DNA of 64,000 nucleotides. It comes from JAMXLO01 sp963799415. GTDB lineage: Bacteria > Pseudomonadota > Alphaproteobacteria > Acetobacterales > Acetobacteraceae. Position 1 is the stretch's first letter. Each line of letters begins with the position of its first letter. The stretch is taken from the NCBI GenBank assembly GCA_963799415.1, contig CAWCXI010000045.1, forward strand, positions 62,001-126,000, given 5' to 3'. Below the pieces are notes generated by a model. The model was not told the origin of the DNA, searched no databases, and saw only the letters and a list, made by a program, of their open reading frames with translations. The translations under genes were made by a program, and so were the position numbers. Shown in pieces: positions 35,981 to 44,558 of this stretch.

Positions 35981-37429
35981 ATCAGCCCTCGCACCACCGG
36001 AATGTCGAGGTCGCGGATCTTCTTGCGCAGCGTGTTGCGGTTGAGGCCCAGCATCGCCGCAGCCTTGATCTGATTGCCGCGAGTCGCCGCCAGTGTCAGT
36101 CGAATCAGCGGCCGTTCAACCTCGGCAATCACCCGGTCGTAGATATCGGACGGCGCCACGCCACCGTCGTGATGCGCGGCGAGGAAGTCGCGAATATGGC
36201 GCTCCACCGCGCGCACCAGAGGTTCCGGTCCGGCCGCGACCGGCGTTTCGGACGGCATCGGCGCGGTCTCCACCAGTTCAGCGGCGATCTGGTCCGCACC
36301 GATCATCTCGTCCGGGCAGAGCGCGGCCAGTCGCCGCATCAGGTTCTCCAACTCGCGCACATTGCCCGGCCAGGAGTAGCGCTTGAGCTGATCGACCGCG
36401 CCCTGATCGAGTGTCTTGGCCGGCAGACCATCGTCCTGCGCACGTTCCAGGAAGTGGCGGGCGAGCAATGGGATATCCTCGACGCGCTCGCGCAGCGGCG
36501 GCAGGCGGATCGGCACGACATTCAGCCGATAGAACAGATCCTCACGGAACTGTCCTTGGCGGATCGCGTTGCGCAGGTCTCGATGAGTGGCCGCGATGAT
36601 GCGCACGTTCGCCTTGATCGGCTGCCGTCCACCTACCGAGGTGAACTCGCCTTCCTGCAACACCCGCAGGAGCCGCGTCTGAGCCTCCGGCGGCATGTCG
36701 CCGATTTCGTCGAGGAACAGCGTGCCGCCATTGGCCTGCTCGAAGCGCCCTTGGTTGCGCGCCGTCGCGCCGGTGAAGGCGCCGCGTTCATGGCCGAACA
36801 GCTCGCTCTCGATCAGTTCGCGCGGGATCGCCGCCATGTTGATGGCAACGAACGGACCGGCGCGGCGTTTCCCATAATCGTGCAGCGCACGCGCTACCAG
36901 CTCCTTGCCGGTGCCTGAACTCGCCGTTGATCATCACCGTCAGATCGGCGGTCGTGAGCCGTGCGATGGTCCGATAGATCTCCTGCATCGCCGGGCTGCG
37001 ACCAATCAGCGGCAGCCGCTCATCCGCGTCGCGCGGCTCGGGCGCCCTGGCGCTCACCTGCGCCGGAACGGCAAGAGCGCGGCTGACCACCGACAGCAAT
37101 TCCTGCAGATCGAACGGCTTTGGAAGATACTCGAAGGCGCCGCGCTGGGTCGCCTTCACTGCTGTCATCAGTGTGGACTGCGCGCTCATAACCACCACGC
37201 GCAGATCAGGGCGGATCTTGCGGATGCGTGGAATGAGGTCGAGGCCGTTCTCATCCGGCATGACGACGTCGGTGATGACGAGATCACCCTCGCCATCCTC
37301 CACCCAGCGCCAGAGCGTCGCGGCGTTCCCCGTGCTGCGGACCTGATAGCCCGAGCGACCCAGTGCCTGGGTCAGCACGGTGCGGATGGAACGATCGTCG
37401 TCCGCGACCAGGACGGTAGGTGGGGTCAT
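35977..37429 (-). pseudogene. ntrC: Nitrogen regulator NtrC, apparent +1 frameshift in Walker A
   Basis: Sigma54-dependent response regulator. Receiver: VLVADDDRSIR, phospho-Asp in LVITDVVMPDENG, YLPKPF. The AAA+ domain begins IGRSPAMQEIYRTIARL; at the Walker A (INGE...) the frame is lost. Resuming one base later gives SGTGKELVARALHDYG and then INMAAIPRELIESELFGHE. GAFTGA is intact, Walker B is GGTLFLDEIGDMP, and a Fis-type HTH closes (AAAMLGLNRNTLRKKI). The extra base is at about 36918 (GAACTC where GACTC fits). Corrected length about 483. ATG 37429 has GGAG 5 bases upstream and follows ntrB by 14 bases. Confidence 0.87.
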
Positions 37430-37443
37430 CGCAACTCCAGAGA

Positions 37444-38583
37444 TCAAATGCCGGTGTCGCTCTCGTCCTCGTTGAGCACGGGCAGGTGCAGACGAAATTC
37501 CGTGCGGCCGGGCCGGCTGTCCACCTCGATCAGCCCACCGTGATCGCCAATGATCTTGGCAACCAGAGCCAGGCCAAGTCCGCTGCCGGAGGGCTTCGAT
37601 GTCACGAATGGATCGAACAGGTGTGGACGGATATCCTCCGGAATGCCCGGACCATTATCGCGGACGACAACCAGCAATGGCACGTCGAGCCGCGCCCTGG
37701 TTCCAGGCACCGTCAGACGCATACCGTGCTGGAATCCGGTCATCAGGGTGATCTCTGGATTGGCCTGCGCCTCCTGGGTCGCCGCCTCGGCAGCGTTCTT
37801 CACCAGATTGAGAATCACCTGCACGAGCTGGTCGCGATTGCCCCAGACCGGTGGCAAGGACGGGTCGTAGTTTTCCTGGAACCGCACATGCGGCGCGAAG
37901 CCGGACTGCGCCAGCTTGCGCACGTGCTCCAGGATGCGGTGGATGTTCACCGCGGTGCGCGTGATCGGCTTCTCGCCGAAAATCTCCATCCGATCGACCA
38001 GCGCCCGGATGCGATCCGCCTCATCGCGGATCAGAACCGCCAGCTCACGGTCCTGGGCATCGACGCTGGTTTCCAGCAATTGTGCCGCGCCGCGAATACC
38101 GGAGAGCGGGTTCTTCACCTCGTGCGCAAGGATCGCCGCCATGCCGGTGACGCTGCGCGCCGCGCCCCGGAAGGCAAGCTGGCGGTCCAATGCGCGGGCA
38201 GCGGACGCATCCTGCAGGACCAGCAGCACCGCACCGGGCTCCTCCGGCAGCGGCGAGCCCTGGACGGTCATGCCCTGCTTGTTCAGCCGCGGGCTGTCCA
38301 CCGACAGGTCATGGTCCGACACCGTGGCATCGCTGTTGCGAACCTGTTCAACCAGCAGGAACAGAGGATTGTCCTCCGGCACCAGGTCGCGCAGGCGAAG
38401 CTGCGACAGGCCCGCGGCAGAGATGCCGAGGAACTGTTCGGCTGCGTGGTTGACGTAGCGAAACCGATTGTCCGTGTCGAGCAGCACCACCGGTACCGGC
38501 AGGGCGCTCATGATGTGAGCGATGTCGGGCGCCCGACGGCGATCCCGCAGAGCCAGCGCGGCGCGAGTGACGGGATTAATCAT
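37444..38583 (-). CDS. ntrB: Nitrogen sensor histidine kinase NtrB
   Basis: A 379-residue soluble histidine kinase. A PAS domain (LPVPVVLLDTDNRFRYVN, near 28-110) precedes the phospho-His in AILAHEVKNPLSGIRG near 152, then the N box VILNLVKNAAEA, G1 VVVRDNGPGIP, F box LFDPFVTSKPSG and G2 GLGLALVAKI. NtrB phosphorylates or dephosphorylates NtrC according to PII status. It lacks membrane segments, as expected. The start overlaps the dusB stop by 4 bases. Confidence 0.95.
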   Translation of the reverse strand: MINPVTRAALALRDRRRAPDIAHIMSALPVPVVLLDTDNRFRYVNHAAEQFLGISAAGLSQLRLRDLVPEDNPLFLLVEQVRNSDATVSDHDLSVDSPRLNKQGMTVQGSPLPEEPGAVLLVLQDASAARALDRQLAFRGAARSVTGMAAILAHEVKNPLSGIRGAAQLLETSVDAQDRELAVLIRDEADRIRALVDRMEIFGEKPITRTAVNIHRILEHVRKLAQSGFAPHVRFQENYDPSLPPVWGNRDQLVQVILNLVKNAAEAATQEAQANPEITLMTGFQHGMRLTVPGTRARLDVPLLVVVRDNGPGIPEDIRPHLFDPFVTSKPSGSGLGLALVAKIIGDHGGLIEVDSRPGRTEFRLHLPVLNEDESDTGI

Positions 38584-39662
38584 GCCGCCTCGGCCAGCAT
38601 CTCGTCGCGGCGCGGCGAAGCACGGGCCACGCCACGGGCGATCAGCCGGTCGTAGAATGCATCGATCAGGCGGATGACTGCGTCGGCATCCGGCATCCGG
38701 TTGATTGCGGCGCGAAACTCAGCCGAACCAGGCAGGCCGCGCGAGTACCACGACAGGTGCTTGCGCGCCATGCGTACGCCAGCTTGGGTGCCGAAACGGT
38801 CGAGGATAGCGCCGTAATGGGTCATCACCACAGCTTTCTGCTGTAGCAAAGGCGGTTCGGGCAACCGCGAGCCCGTGCGCAGAAAGTGCACGACCTGGGC
38901 GATGAACCAGGGCCGGCCATAGCAGCCGCGGCCGATCATCAGTCCATCAGCGGCAGAACGGCGAAGTGCTTCCGCGGCATCCTCCTCAGTCACGATGTCG
39001 CCGTTGGCGATCACCGGGATGTCCACTGCATGCTTCACTTGACCAATGAAGTCCCAGTCGGCGGAGCCTGTATAGAACTGCTGGCGAGTCCGGCCATGCA
39101 CGGTGATCATGCGAATACCGCAGCCCTGGGCGATGCGGCCCATGCGCGGGGCATTCAGGTTGGCGTGGTCCCAGCCCATGCGCATCTTCAGCGTCACCGG
39201 CACGGGCACGGCGTGAACCGTGGCCTCAAGGATCGCCGCGGCGGCCGTCTCGTCGCGCATCAGCGCGGAGCCGGCCTGCTGCCCAAGCGCCACCTTTTTC
39301 ACCGGGCAGCCGAAATTGATGTCGATCAGGTCGGCGCCGCGGTCCACTGCCCGTCTCGCCGCCTCGGCCATCGCCGCTGGCTCGCAACCGGCGAGTTGCA
39401 CCGCGCTGATGCCACCGCAGCCATCCACTTCCGCCATCGCGAGTGTCTTTTCGTTCTCGCGGATCATCGCCCAGGAGGCGATCATCTCGGACACCACCAT
39501 GCCGGCACCGAGTCGCTTGGCGAGATGGCGGAATGGCAGATCAGTGACACCGGACATCGGCGCGAGGATGACCGGCGTGTCGATTCGAACGCCATTGCCG
39601 AGGTCAATCGGTGGCAGTTCGTAGGGTGCAACTGTGGTGTGGCTATGACACTTGCCCATCAA
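38580..39662 (-). CDS. dusB: tRNA-dihydrouridine synthase DusB (NifR3)
   Basis: A 360-residue FMN enzyme that reduces uridine to dihydrouridine in tRNA. Signatures: ILAPMSGVTDLPFR near 32, SEMIASWAM, QLAGCEP, the catalytic Cys in DINFGCPVKKV near 117, KMRMGWD near 160, VHGRTRQQFYTGSADW near 185, NGDIVTEEDA and MIGRGCYGRPW. The position as first gene before ntrBC-ntrYX is the classic alphaproteobacterial nifR3 arrangement. The divergent ispDF gene lies 165 bases away, so promoters for both sit in 39663-39827. Confidence 0.95.
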   Translation of the reverse strand: MMGKCHSHTTVAPYELPPIDLGNGVRIDTPVILAPMSGVTDLPFRHLAKRLGAGMVVSEMIASWAMIRENEKTLAMAEVDGCGGISAVQLAGCEPAAMAEAARRAVDRGADLIDINFGCPVKKVALGQQAGSALMRDETAAAAILEATVHAVPVPVTLKMRMGWDHANLNAPRMGRIAQGCGIRMITVHGRTRQQFYTGSADWDFIGQVKHAVDIPVIANGDIVTEEDAAEALRRSAADGLMIGRGCYGRPWFIAQVVHFLRTGSRLPEPPLLQQKAVVMTHYGAILDRFGTQAGVRMARKHLSWYSRGLPGSAEFRAAINRMPDADAVIRLIDAFYDRLIARGVARASPRRDEMLAEAA

Positions 39663-39827
39663 TTGGGCAAATTATAGACACGCCTGCCAGGATGCAATGC
39701 GAAAGCTGCTCAAGCCGTCGTGGCGATGCTGAACCGGCCATGACGTTTCCTGTCAGAAACAACATCCAGCGATCACCATCACGGTTGCCGATTGACGCCG
39801 GCCCATTGGCCCGGCAACGGTGCCGCA

Positions 39828-40961
39828 ATGCAGGTAGCAGCGATCCTGGTGGCAGCCGGCTCCGGCAGCCGGTTCGGCGCCGAGATGCCGAAGCAGTTCG
39901 TGCCGGTGGCGGGCAAGCCGGTGATCCGCCATGCCGCCGAGACTTTGGCCGCACACGTGGCGCTGCTGCAACCGGTCGGTGACGCCGTTGCGATTGATGC
40001 AGCGCTCACCGGCCTGCGACACCAGCCAACGGTTCCAGGTGGCACGACCCGGCAGGACAGCGTGCGCGCCGGACTGGAGGCACTGATCACGGCCGAGCCT
40101 GACGTCGTGCTCGTCCACGACGCAGCACGACCGCTGATTCCCGTAGGGACCATCCCTGCCCTCCTGGCAGCGCTAGAACGCGCGGCCGGAGCGATCCCCG
40201 CCGTCCCGGTTGCCGATACTCTGAAGCGCGTGACGGACGGCATGATCGCTGCCACGGTGGCACGCGAGGGACTGTATCGGGCTCAGACCCCGCAGGCGTT
40301 CCACTATCAGGTACTGCTGGAGGCACACCGCACAGTCACCGACGTGGCCGCCACCGATGACGCGGCGCTGCTGGAGGCTATGGGAGAGAGTGTGGCGATA
40401 GTCGCCGGCTCGGAGGACAACATCAAACTGACCTACGCCGAGGACCTGCCCCGGCTGGAGCGCGCCATGGCCGCTGCCCTGATCCCGCGCGTTGGCACCG
40501 GCTTCGACGTCCACGTGCTGGAGGCGGCGCGCCCCCTGATGCTGTGCGGCGTCGCAGTGCCACATGACAAAGGCCTTGCCGGACACTCAGATGCCGATGT
40601 CGGCATCCACGCTCTGTGCGACGCCATTTACGGGGCGCTCGCCGAAGGCGATATCGGTCGCCACTTCCCGCCCTCCGAGGCCGCTTGGAAGAACGCCGAC
40701 AGCACCCGCTTCCTGGCTCACGCGGCGGGGCGCATCGCCTTGCGCGGCGGCAGGCTCGCCAATGCCGACGTCACGCTGATCTGTGAGCGACCGAAGATCG
40801 CCCCGTATGCCGCGGCGATGGCCGCGCGACTGGCCGGCATCCTCGGGGTTGACGCATCCCGCATCTCGGTGAAGGCGACCACCACCGAAAGGCTTGGCTT
40901 CACCGGGCGTGGCGAGGGCATCGCCGCGCAAGCCGTCGCCACCGTGCTGTTGCCCGGCTGA
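39828..40961 (+). CDS. ispDF: Bifunctional IspD/IspF (MEP isoprenoid pathway)
   Basis: A 377-residue fusion. Residues 1-220 are IspD, which makes CDP-methylerythritol: ILVAAGSGSRFGAEMPKQF, VHDAARPL near 97, PVADTLKRV and RAQTPQAFHY. Residues 222-377 are IspF, which forms the cyclodiphosphate: GTGFDVHVL (metal Asp and His), HSDADVGIHALCDAIYGAL, DIGRHFPP, and KATTTERLGFTGRGEGI. Fused ispDF is typical of alphaproteobacteria. The ATG at 39828 precedes the first strand directly. Confidence 0.96.
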   Translation: MQVAAILVAAGSGSRFGAEMPKQFVPVAGKPVIRHAAETLAAHVALLQPVGDAVAIDAALTGLRHQPTVPGGTTRQDSVRAGLEALITAEPDVVLVHDAARPLIPVGTIPALLAALERAAGAIPAVPVADTLKRVTDGMIAATVAREGLYRAQTPQAFHYQVLLEAHRTVTDVAATDDAALLEAMGESVAIVAGSEDNIKLTYAEDLPRLERAMAAALIPRVGTGFDVHVLEAARPLMLCGVAVPHDKGLAGHSDADVGIHALCDAIYGALAEGDIGRHFPPSEAAWKNADSTRFLAHAAGRIALRGGRLANADVTLICERPKIAPYAAAMAARLAGILGVDASRISVKATTTERLGFTGRGEGIAAQAVATVLLPG

Positions 40962-40975
40962 GGAGGTTCCACCTT

Positions 40976-41257
40976 ATGAAGTATTGCGCTGTCGTCGTCC
41001 TACTGCTGCTGGCCGCCTGCGCCAGTTCTTCACCTCCGGCCCCAATGCCGGCACCGATGGCCGAGACGATCCCCAAGCCGCCGGTCAGCCCCGTGCCGTT
41101 GACCTGGCAACCGGGGCACTGGGACTGGACCGGCAGTTCGTATGTCTGGGTGCCCGGCCAGTATGTCGATGCGGCCGGGAACAGTGGGACCTGGATGCCG
41201 TCCTACTGGGAGAGGACCGATTCCGGCTGGGTATGGCACACGGCACACTGGTTGTAG
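40976..41257 (+). CDS. Small YXWGXW-repeat-like lipoprotein
   Basis: A 93-residue lipoprotein. The signal peptide ends in the lipobox LLAACASS (Cys16). After a Pro/Met-rich spacer come aromatic repeats: WQPGHWDW, YVWVPGQYV, TWMPSYWE and WVWHTAHW, similar to YXWGXW-repeat envelope proteins. These Trp-rich repeats probably bind to the cell wall or outer membrane; function unknown. It follows ispDF by 14 bases with GAGGAGG upstream of the ATG. Confidence 0.78.
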   Translation: MKYCAVVVLLLLAACASSSPPAPMPAPMAETIPKPPVSPVPLTWQPGHWDWTGSSYVWVPGQYVDAAGNSGTWMPSYWERTDSGWVWHTAHWL

Positions 41258-41327
41258 CTTGATGGGTCGCTCTTGCGGCACCTCCGTTGCGGTGTTAGTG
41301 CCCGCCCGCGCTTGCAGGGGCTGATCG

Positions 41328-41609
41328 ATGTCGTCGACCTTCGAGACCGTCGCTGGGATCATTGCGGAAACGTGCGATATCTCGCGTGAGAAGATCACGC
41401 CGGAGAGCCACGTCATCAATGATCTCGGCATCGACAGTCTGGATTTCCTCGACGTCGCCTTCGCCATCGACAAAGCGTTCGGCATCAAGATGCCACTTGA
41501 GCAATGGACGCAGGAAGTGAACGACGGCAAGGTATCGACCGACGAGTATTTCGTTCTCGGCAATCTCTGCAAGAACATCGACGAGCTGGTGGCTGCCAAG
41601 GCGGCCTGA
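41328..41609 (+). CDS. acpXL: Acyl carrier protein AcpXL for very-long-chain fatty acid of lipid A
   Basis: A 93-residue acyl carrier protein, longer than the housekeeping ACP. The phosphopantetheine Ser37 lies in LGIDSLDFLDVAFAID. The extended C-terminal part (MPLEQWTQEVNDGKVSTDEYF) is typical of AcpXL, which carries the C28-type chain for lipid A. The next five genes match the rhizobial acpXL-fabZ-fabF2-fabF1-adh-lpxXL cluster in order. AGGGG precedes the ATG. Confidence 0.92.
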   Translation: MSSTFETVAGIIAETCDISREKITPESHVINDLGIDSLDFLDVAFAIDKAFGIKMPLEQWTQEVNDGKVSTDEYFVLGNLCKNIDELVAAKAA

Positions 41610-41615
41610 TCCGCC

Positions 41616-42086
41616 ATGCGGCTGGAATTCTTCCAAATGGTGGACCGGATAGCGGCGCTCGATCCGGAGGCACGCACCGTCCGGGCCGACTGCGTCGTGC
41701 CCGACGCCAGTCCGGTATTCGAGGGCCATTTTCCCGGCTATCCGCTGCTGCCCGGCGTGCTCATGATCGAAACCATGGCTCAGACCGGTGGTTGGCTGAT
41801 CCTGGCCGTGCTGCGCTTTCAGCGAATGCCGTTCCTCGCTCAGGTGAAAGAGGCCAAGCTGCGCGCCTTCGTCACCCCCGGCCAGACGTTGCAGGCCGAG
41901 GCGAGGCTGCTGCACGACGGCTCGGGCTACGCCGTGGTGAAGGGCAGCATAAGCTCCTCAGGCAAGAAGGTGGCGGACGCCGAAATCACCTACCGCGTCG
42001 CGCCCTTCCCCAACGACACGCTGCGCGCTGAAATGCTGGAAACCGCGCGGCGTGTCGCCGTGCCGGAGGCGTTCCTGCATGGCTAG
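41616..42086 (+). CDS. fabZXL: 3-hydroxyacyl-ACP dehydratase FabZ-like (VLCFA cluster)
   Basis: A 156-residue hotdog dehydratase. The catalytic His is in FEGHFPGYPLLPGVLMIE (about residues 36-52), with the partner Glu in that same segment (LMIETMAQ). It dehydrates 3-hydroxyacyl-ACP during elongation. It starts 6 bases after acpXL and overlaps fabF2 by 8 bases. Its position in the VLCFA cluster suggests AcpXL-bound substrates rather than general fatty acid synthesis. Confidence 0.9.
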   Translation: MRLEFFQMVDRIAALDPEARTVRADCVVPDASPVFEGHFPGYPLLPGVLMIETMAQTGGWLILAVLRFQRMPFLAQVKEAKLRAFVTPGQTLQAEARLLHDGSGYAVVKGSISSSGKKVADAEITYRVAPFPNDTLRAEMLETARRVAVPEAFLHG

Positions 42087-43269
42087 TCCACGCGACGCGA
42101 TGATCACCGGGATCGGCCTTGTGTCCTGCCTTGGCGAGGGGATCGAGGCGCACTGGTCGGTGCTCAATCGCGATGGCGGATTCGCGCCGGTGATTGATGC
42201 GACGACCTTCGCGCCATGGCCGGTGCATCCGATGACACCGCTCGACCTCGACAAGCAGATACCGAAGCGAGGCGATCAGCGGCAGATGGAGGCGTGGCAG
42301 CGCATCGGCACCTACGCCGCTGGACTCGCGCTGGACTCTGCTTGTGTAAAGGGCAACGCGGAGCTGCTGTCGCGCATGGACATGATCGTTGCCGCCGGCG
42401 GTGGTGAGCGCGATTATGCCGTGGATACTGCGATCCTGTCGGCTCTGCCGTCGGCGCCCGATCCGGGCGCGTTCCTGAACGAGCACCTTCTGTCGGACCT
42501 GCGACCCACGCTGTTCCTCGCGCAGCTTTCCAACCTGCTCGCCGGCAACGTCTCGATCGTGCACGGTGTGGTGGGCTCGTCGCGGACCTTCATGGGCGAA
42601 GAGGCATCCGGCGCCGATGCCGTCCGTGTCGCCTGCGCCCGTATCGCCGCGGGTCAGGGCGATCTGTTTCTGGTCGGTGGTTCGTACAACGCACAGCGAC
42701 CGGACATCCTGCTGCACTACGAGATGGGTGGGTTGCTCTGGAAGCGGCCGATCGCCGGCGTCTGGGCGCGTCAGGCGGCAGGTGGCGGCATGGTGCTGGG
42801 GTCGGTGGGCTGCTTCCTGGTGATCGAGAGTCGCGAGCACGCCACCAAACGTGGTGTGCCTGCGCTGGCTCACATCGCCGCGCTCGCCACCGATCGCTGC
42901 CGGCGTCGCCCAGGCGAGGCTACCGCGATCACCGAACGGCAGCTTACGACGATGCGCCATCACCTGCAGCCGCCGCATGCCGCGGTAATTTCCGGCGCCT
43001 CCGGTGTTGCCGCGGTCACCGCCGAAGAGATGACATTGCTGGGCGGTCTCGGGCTGCCGGTACGCGGCACGGCGACCGCGTTCGGCCACTCGCTGGAGCC
43101 CTCGTTTCCCGCCAATCTCGCGCTGGCGGCATTGTCGCTGTCGCACCACCGGTTGTTCGCGCCACTCGAAACTGACGAGCAGCCGATGACCGACGAACTG
43201 CGCCAGGTGCTGGTGACGTCGTGGGGCCATTGGCGTGGTGAGACGCTCGCCGTGGTCGAGGCGGATTAG
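42079..43269 (+). CDS. fabF2XL: Beta-ketoacyl synthase-like protein lacking the catalytic Cys (FabF2XL)
   Basis: A 396-residue thiolase-fold KAS II relative. ITGIGLVSCLGEG and AGNVSIVHGVVG mark the fold. Where active synthases have the nucleophile in TACASGA, this protein has MGEEASGADAV: the Cys is Glu175. The NAHGTGT His loop is also replaced (SGASGVAAV), while the last His persists in FGHSLEP. This is the pattern of chain-length factors. It probably forms a heterodimer with the intact synthase encoded next. Start ATG 42079 overlaps fabZ. Confidence 0.85.
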   Translation: MASPRDAMITGIGLVSCLGEGIEAHWSVLNRDGGFAPVIDATTFAPWPVHPMTPLDLDKQIPKRGDQRQMEAWQRIGTYAAGLALDSACVKGNAELLSRMDMIVAAGGGERDYAVDTAILSALPSAPDPGAFLNEHLLSDLRPTLFLAQLSNLLAGNVSIVHGVVGSSRTFMGEEASGADAVRVACARIAAGQGDLFLVGGSYNAQRPDILLHYEMGGLLWKRPIAGVWARQAAGGGMVLGSVGCFLVIESREHATKRGVPALAHIAALATDRCRRRPGEATAITERQLTTMRHHLQPPHAAVISGASGVAAVTAEEMTLLGGLGLPVRGTATAFGHSLEPSFPANLALAALSLSHHRLFAPLETDEQPMTDELRQVLVTSWGHWRGETLAVVEAD

Positions 43270-43278
43270 GAGGCGGGC

Positions 43279-44556
43279 ATGGGACGCGCGGACACCGATA
43301 GTCGCCGCCGGCCGGTCGTGGTGGTAACAGGCACCGGAGTCGTGACCTCACTCGGCGCGGGAAAACGGGACAACTGGCGCCAACTGACCGCCGGGCACTC
43401 GGGCATTCGGCGCATTTCACGTTTTTCGATCGGCGGCCTACGCACCAACATCGCCGGCACAGTGGACTTCGTACCGGTCGACGAGTTGTCGGCGCCGGCA
43501 CTTTCCGAGCGGATGGCGGAACTGGTTGTCGACGAGGCGCTGACAGAATCTGGCATCGGCGCACCGGGCGACTTTCCCGGACCGATGTTTCTGGCGTTGC
43601 CACCGGTGGAGTTGGAATGGCCGCAGCGTCTCGCACTGGCCGCCGCCTCCGGCGCCAACGAAGTTGTCAGTTACGACGATCTGCTACGCGCCGCGGCAAC
43701 GGGAAAGTTCGCACGCTACTACGAGCGGTTCCTGTTCGGCTCGGTCGCGGAGAACCTTGCGGTGCGCTTCGGCACCAAGGGCTCGCCGGTGGCAACCTCC
43801 ACCGCCTGCGCATCAGGTGCTACCGCCATTCAACTCGGTGTCGAGGCGCTCAGGCGCGGCGAGGCCGAGGCGGCGTTGGTGGTGGGTACCGATGCGTCGG
43901 TGAATCCCGAAAGTCTGATCCGCTTCTCGCTTCTGTCCGCGCTGTCCACTCGCAACGATCCGCCACAGGGTGCCGCGCGCCCGTTCAGCAAGGATCGCGA
44001 CGGCTTCGTGATGGCGGAAGGTGGCGGCGCGCTGGTGCTGGAAACTCTCGCGCATGCCCGCGCCCGCGGTGCGAAAATACTTGGCGTGGTGGAAGGCTGC
44101 GGCGAGATGGCGGATGGGTTCCATCGCACGCGCTCATCGCCGGACGGCAAGCCGATCATTGCCTGCATGCAGAGCGCGCTCGAGGATGCCGGGCTGGCAC
44201 CGGATGCCATCGGCTACATCAACGCGCACGGCACCGGCACGCCGGAGAACGACAAGATGGAATGGGTGGGCGTGTCCGCCGTGTTCGGCGAGCGTGCCGG
44301 GGCAATTCCGATCTCGTCCAACAAGTCGATGATCGGCCACACCTTGACCGCGGCCGGTACCGTGGAGGCGATCTTCACCTTGCTGACGATGCGGCACGGT
44401 AGACTGCCACCCACCATCAATTACGAAACGCCCGATCCGACGCTGCCAGTCGATTGCGTGCCCAACATCGCGCGCGACGCGCAGGTGCAGCATGCGATTT
44501 CTAATTCGTTCGGGTTTGGCGGGCAGAACGTGTGTCTGGTGATGGGACTGCCTTAA
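43279..44556 (+). CDS. fabF1XL: Beta-ketoacyl-ACP synthase FabF1XL
   Basis: A 425-residue KAS II with a complete Cys-His-His triad: Cys177 in TSTACASGATAIQ, His in INAHGTGTPENDKME near 317, and His in SMIGHTLTAAGTVEA near 354. FSKDRDGFVMAEGGGALVLE is also conserved. It condenses malonyl-ACP with growing acyl chains. It follows the Cys-less paralogue by 9 bases, so a KS/CLF-like pair is likely. The product is presumably the very-long-chain acyl group on AcpXL. Confidence 0.92.
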   Translation: MGRADTDSRRRPVVVVTGTGVVTSLGAGKRDNWRQLTAGHSGIRRISRFSIGGLRTNIAGTVDFVPVDELSAPALSERMAELVVDEALTESGIGAPGDFPGPMFLALPPVELEWPQRLALAAASGANEVVSYDDLLRAAATGKFARYYERFLFGSVAENLAVRFGTKGSPVATSTACASGATAIQLGVEALRRGEAEAALVVGTDASVNPESLIRFSLLSALSTRNDPPQGAARPFSKDRDGFVMAEGGGALVLETLAHARARGAKILGVVEGCGEMADGFHRTRSSPDGKPIIACMQSALEDAGLAPDAIGYINAHGTGTPENDKMEWVGVSAVFGERAGAIPISSNKSMIGHTLTAAGTVEAIFTLLTMRHGRLPPTINYETPDPTLPVDCVPNIARDAQVQHAISNSFGFGGQNVCLVMGLP

Positions 44557-44558
44557 GG

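Noticed and set aside
37420..38655. Long plus-strand open frame (411 codons) over ntrB
   Set aside because: It is antisense to a clear histidine kinase; high GC produces long shadow frames, and the translation has no family motifs.
41986..43230. Long minus-strand open frame (414 codons) over fabF2XL
   Set aside because: Shadow of the ketosynthase gene; composition dominated by Arg, Gln and His.
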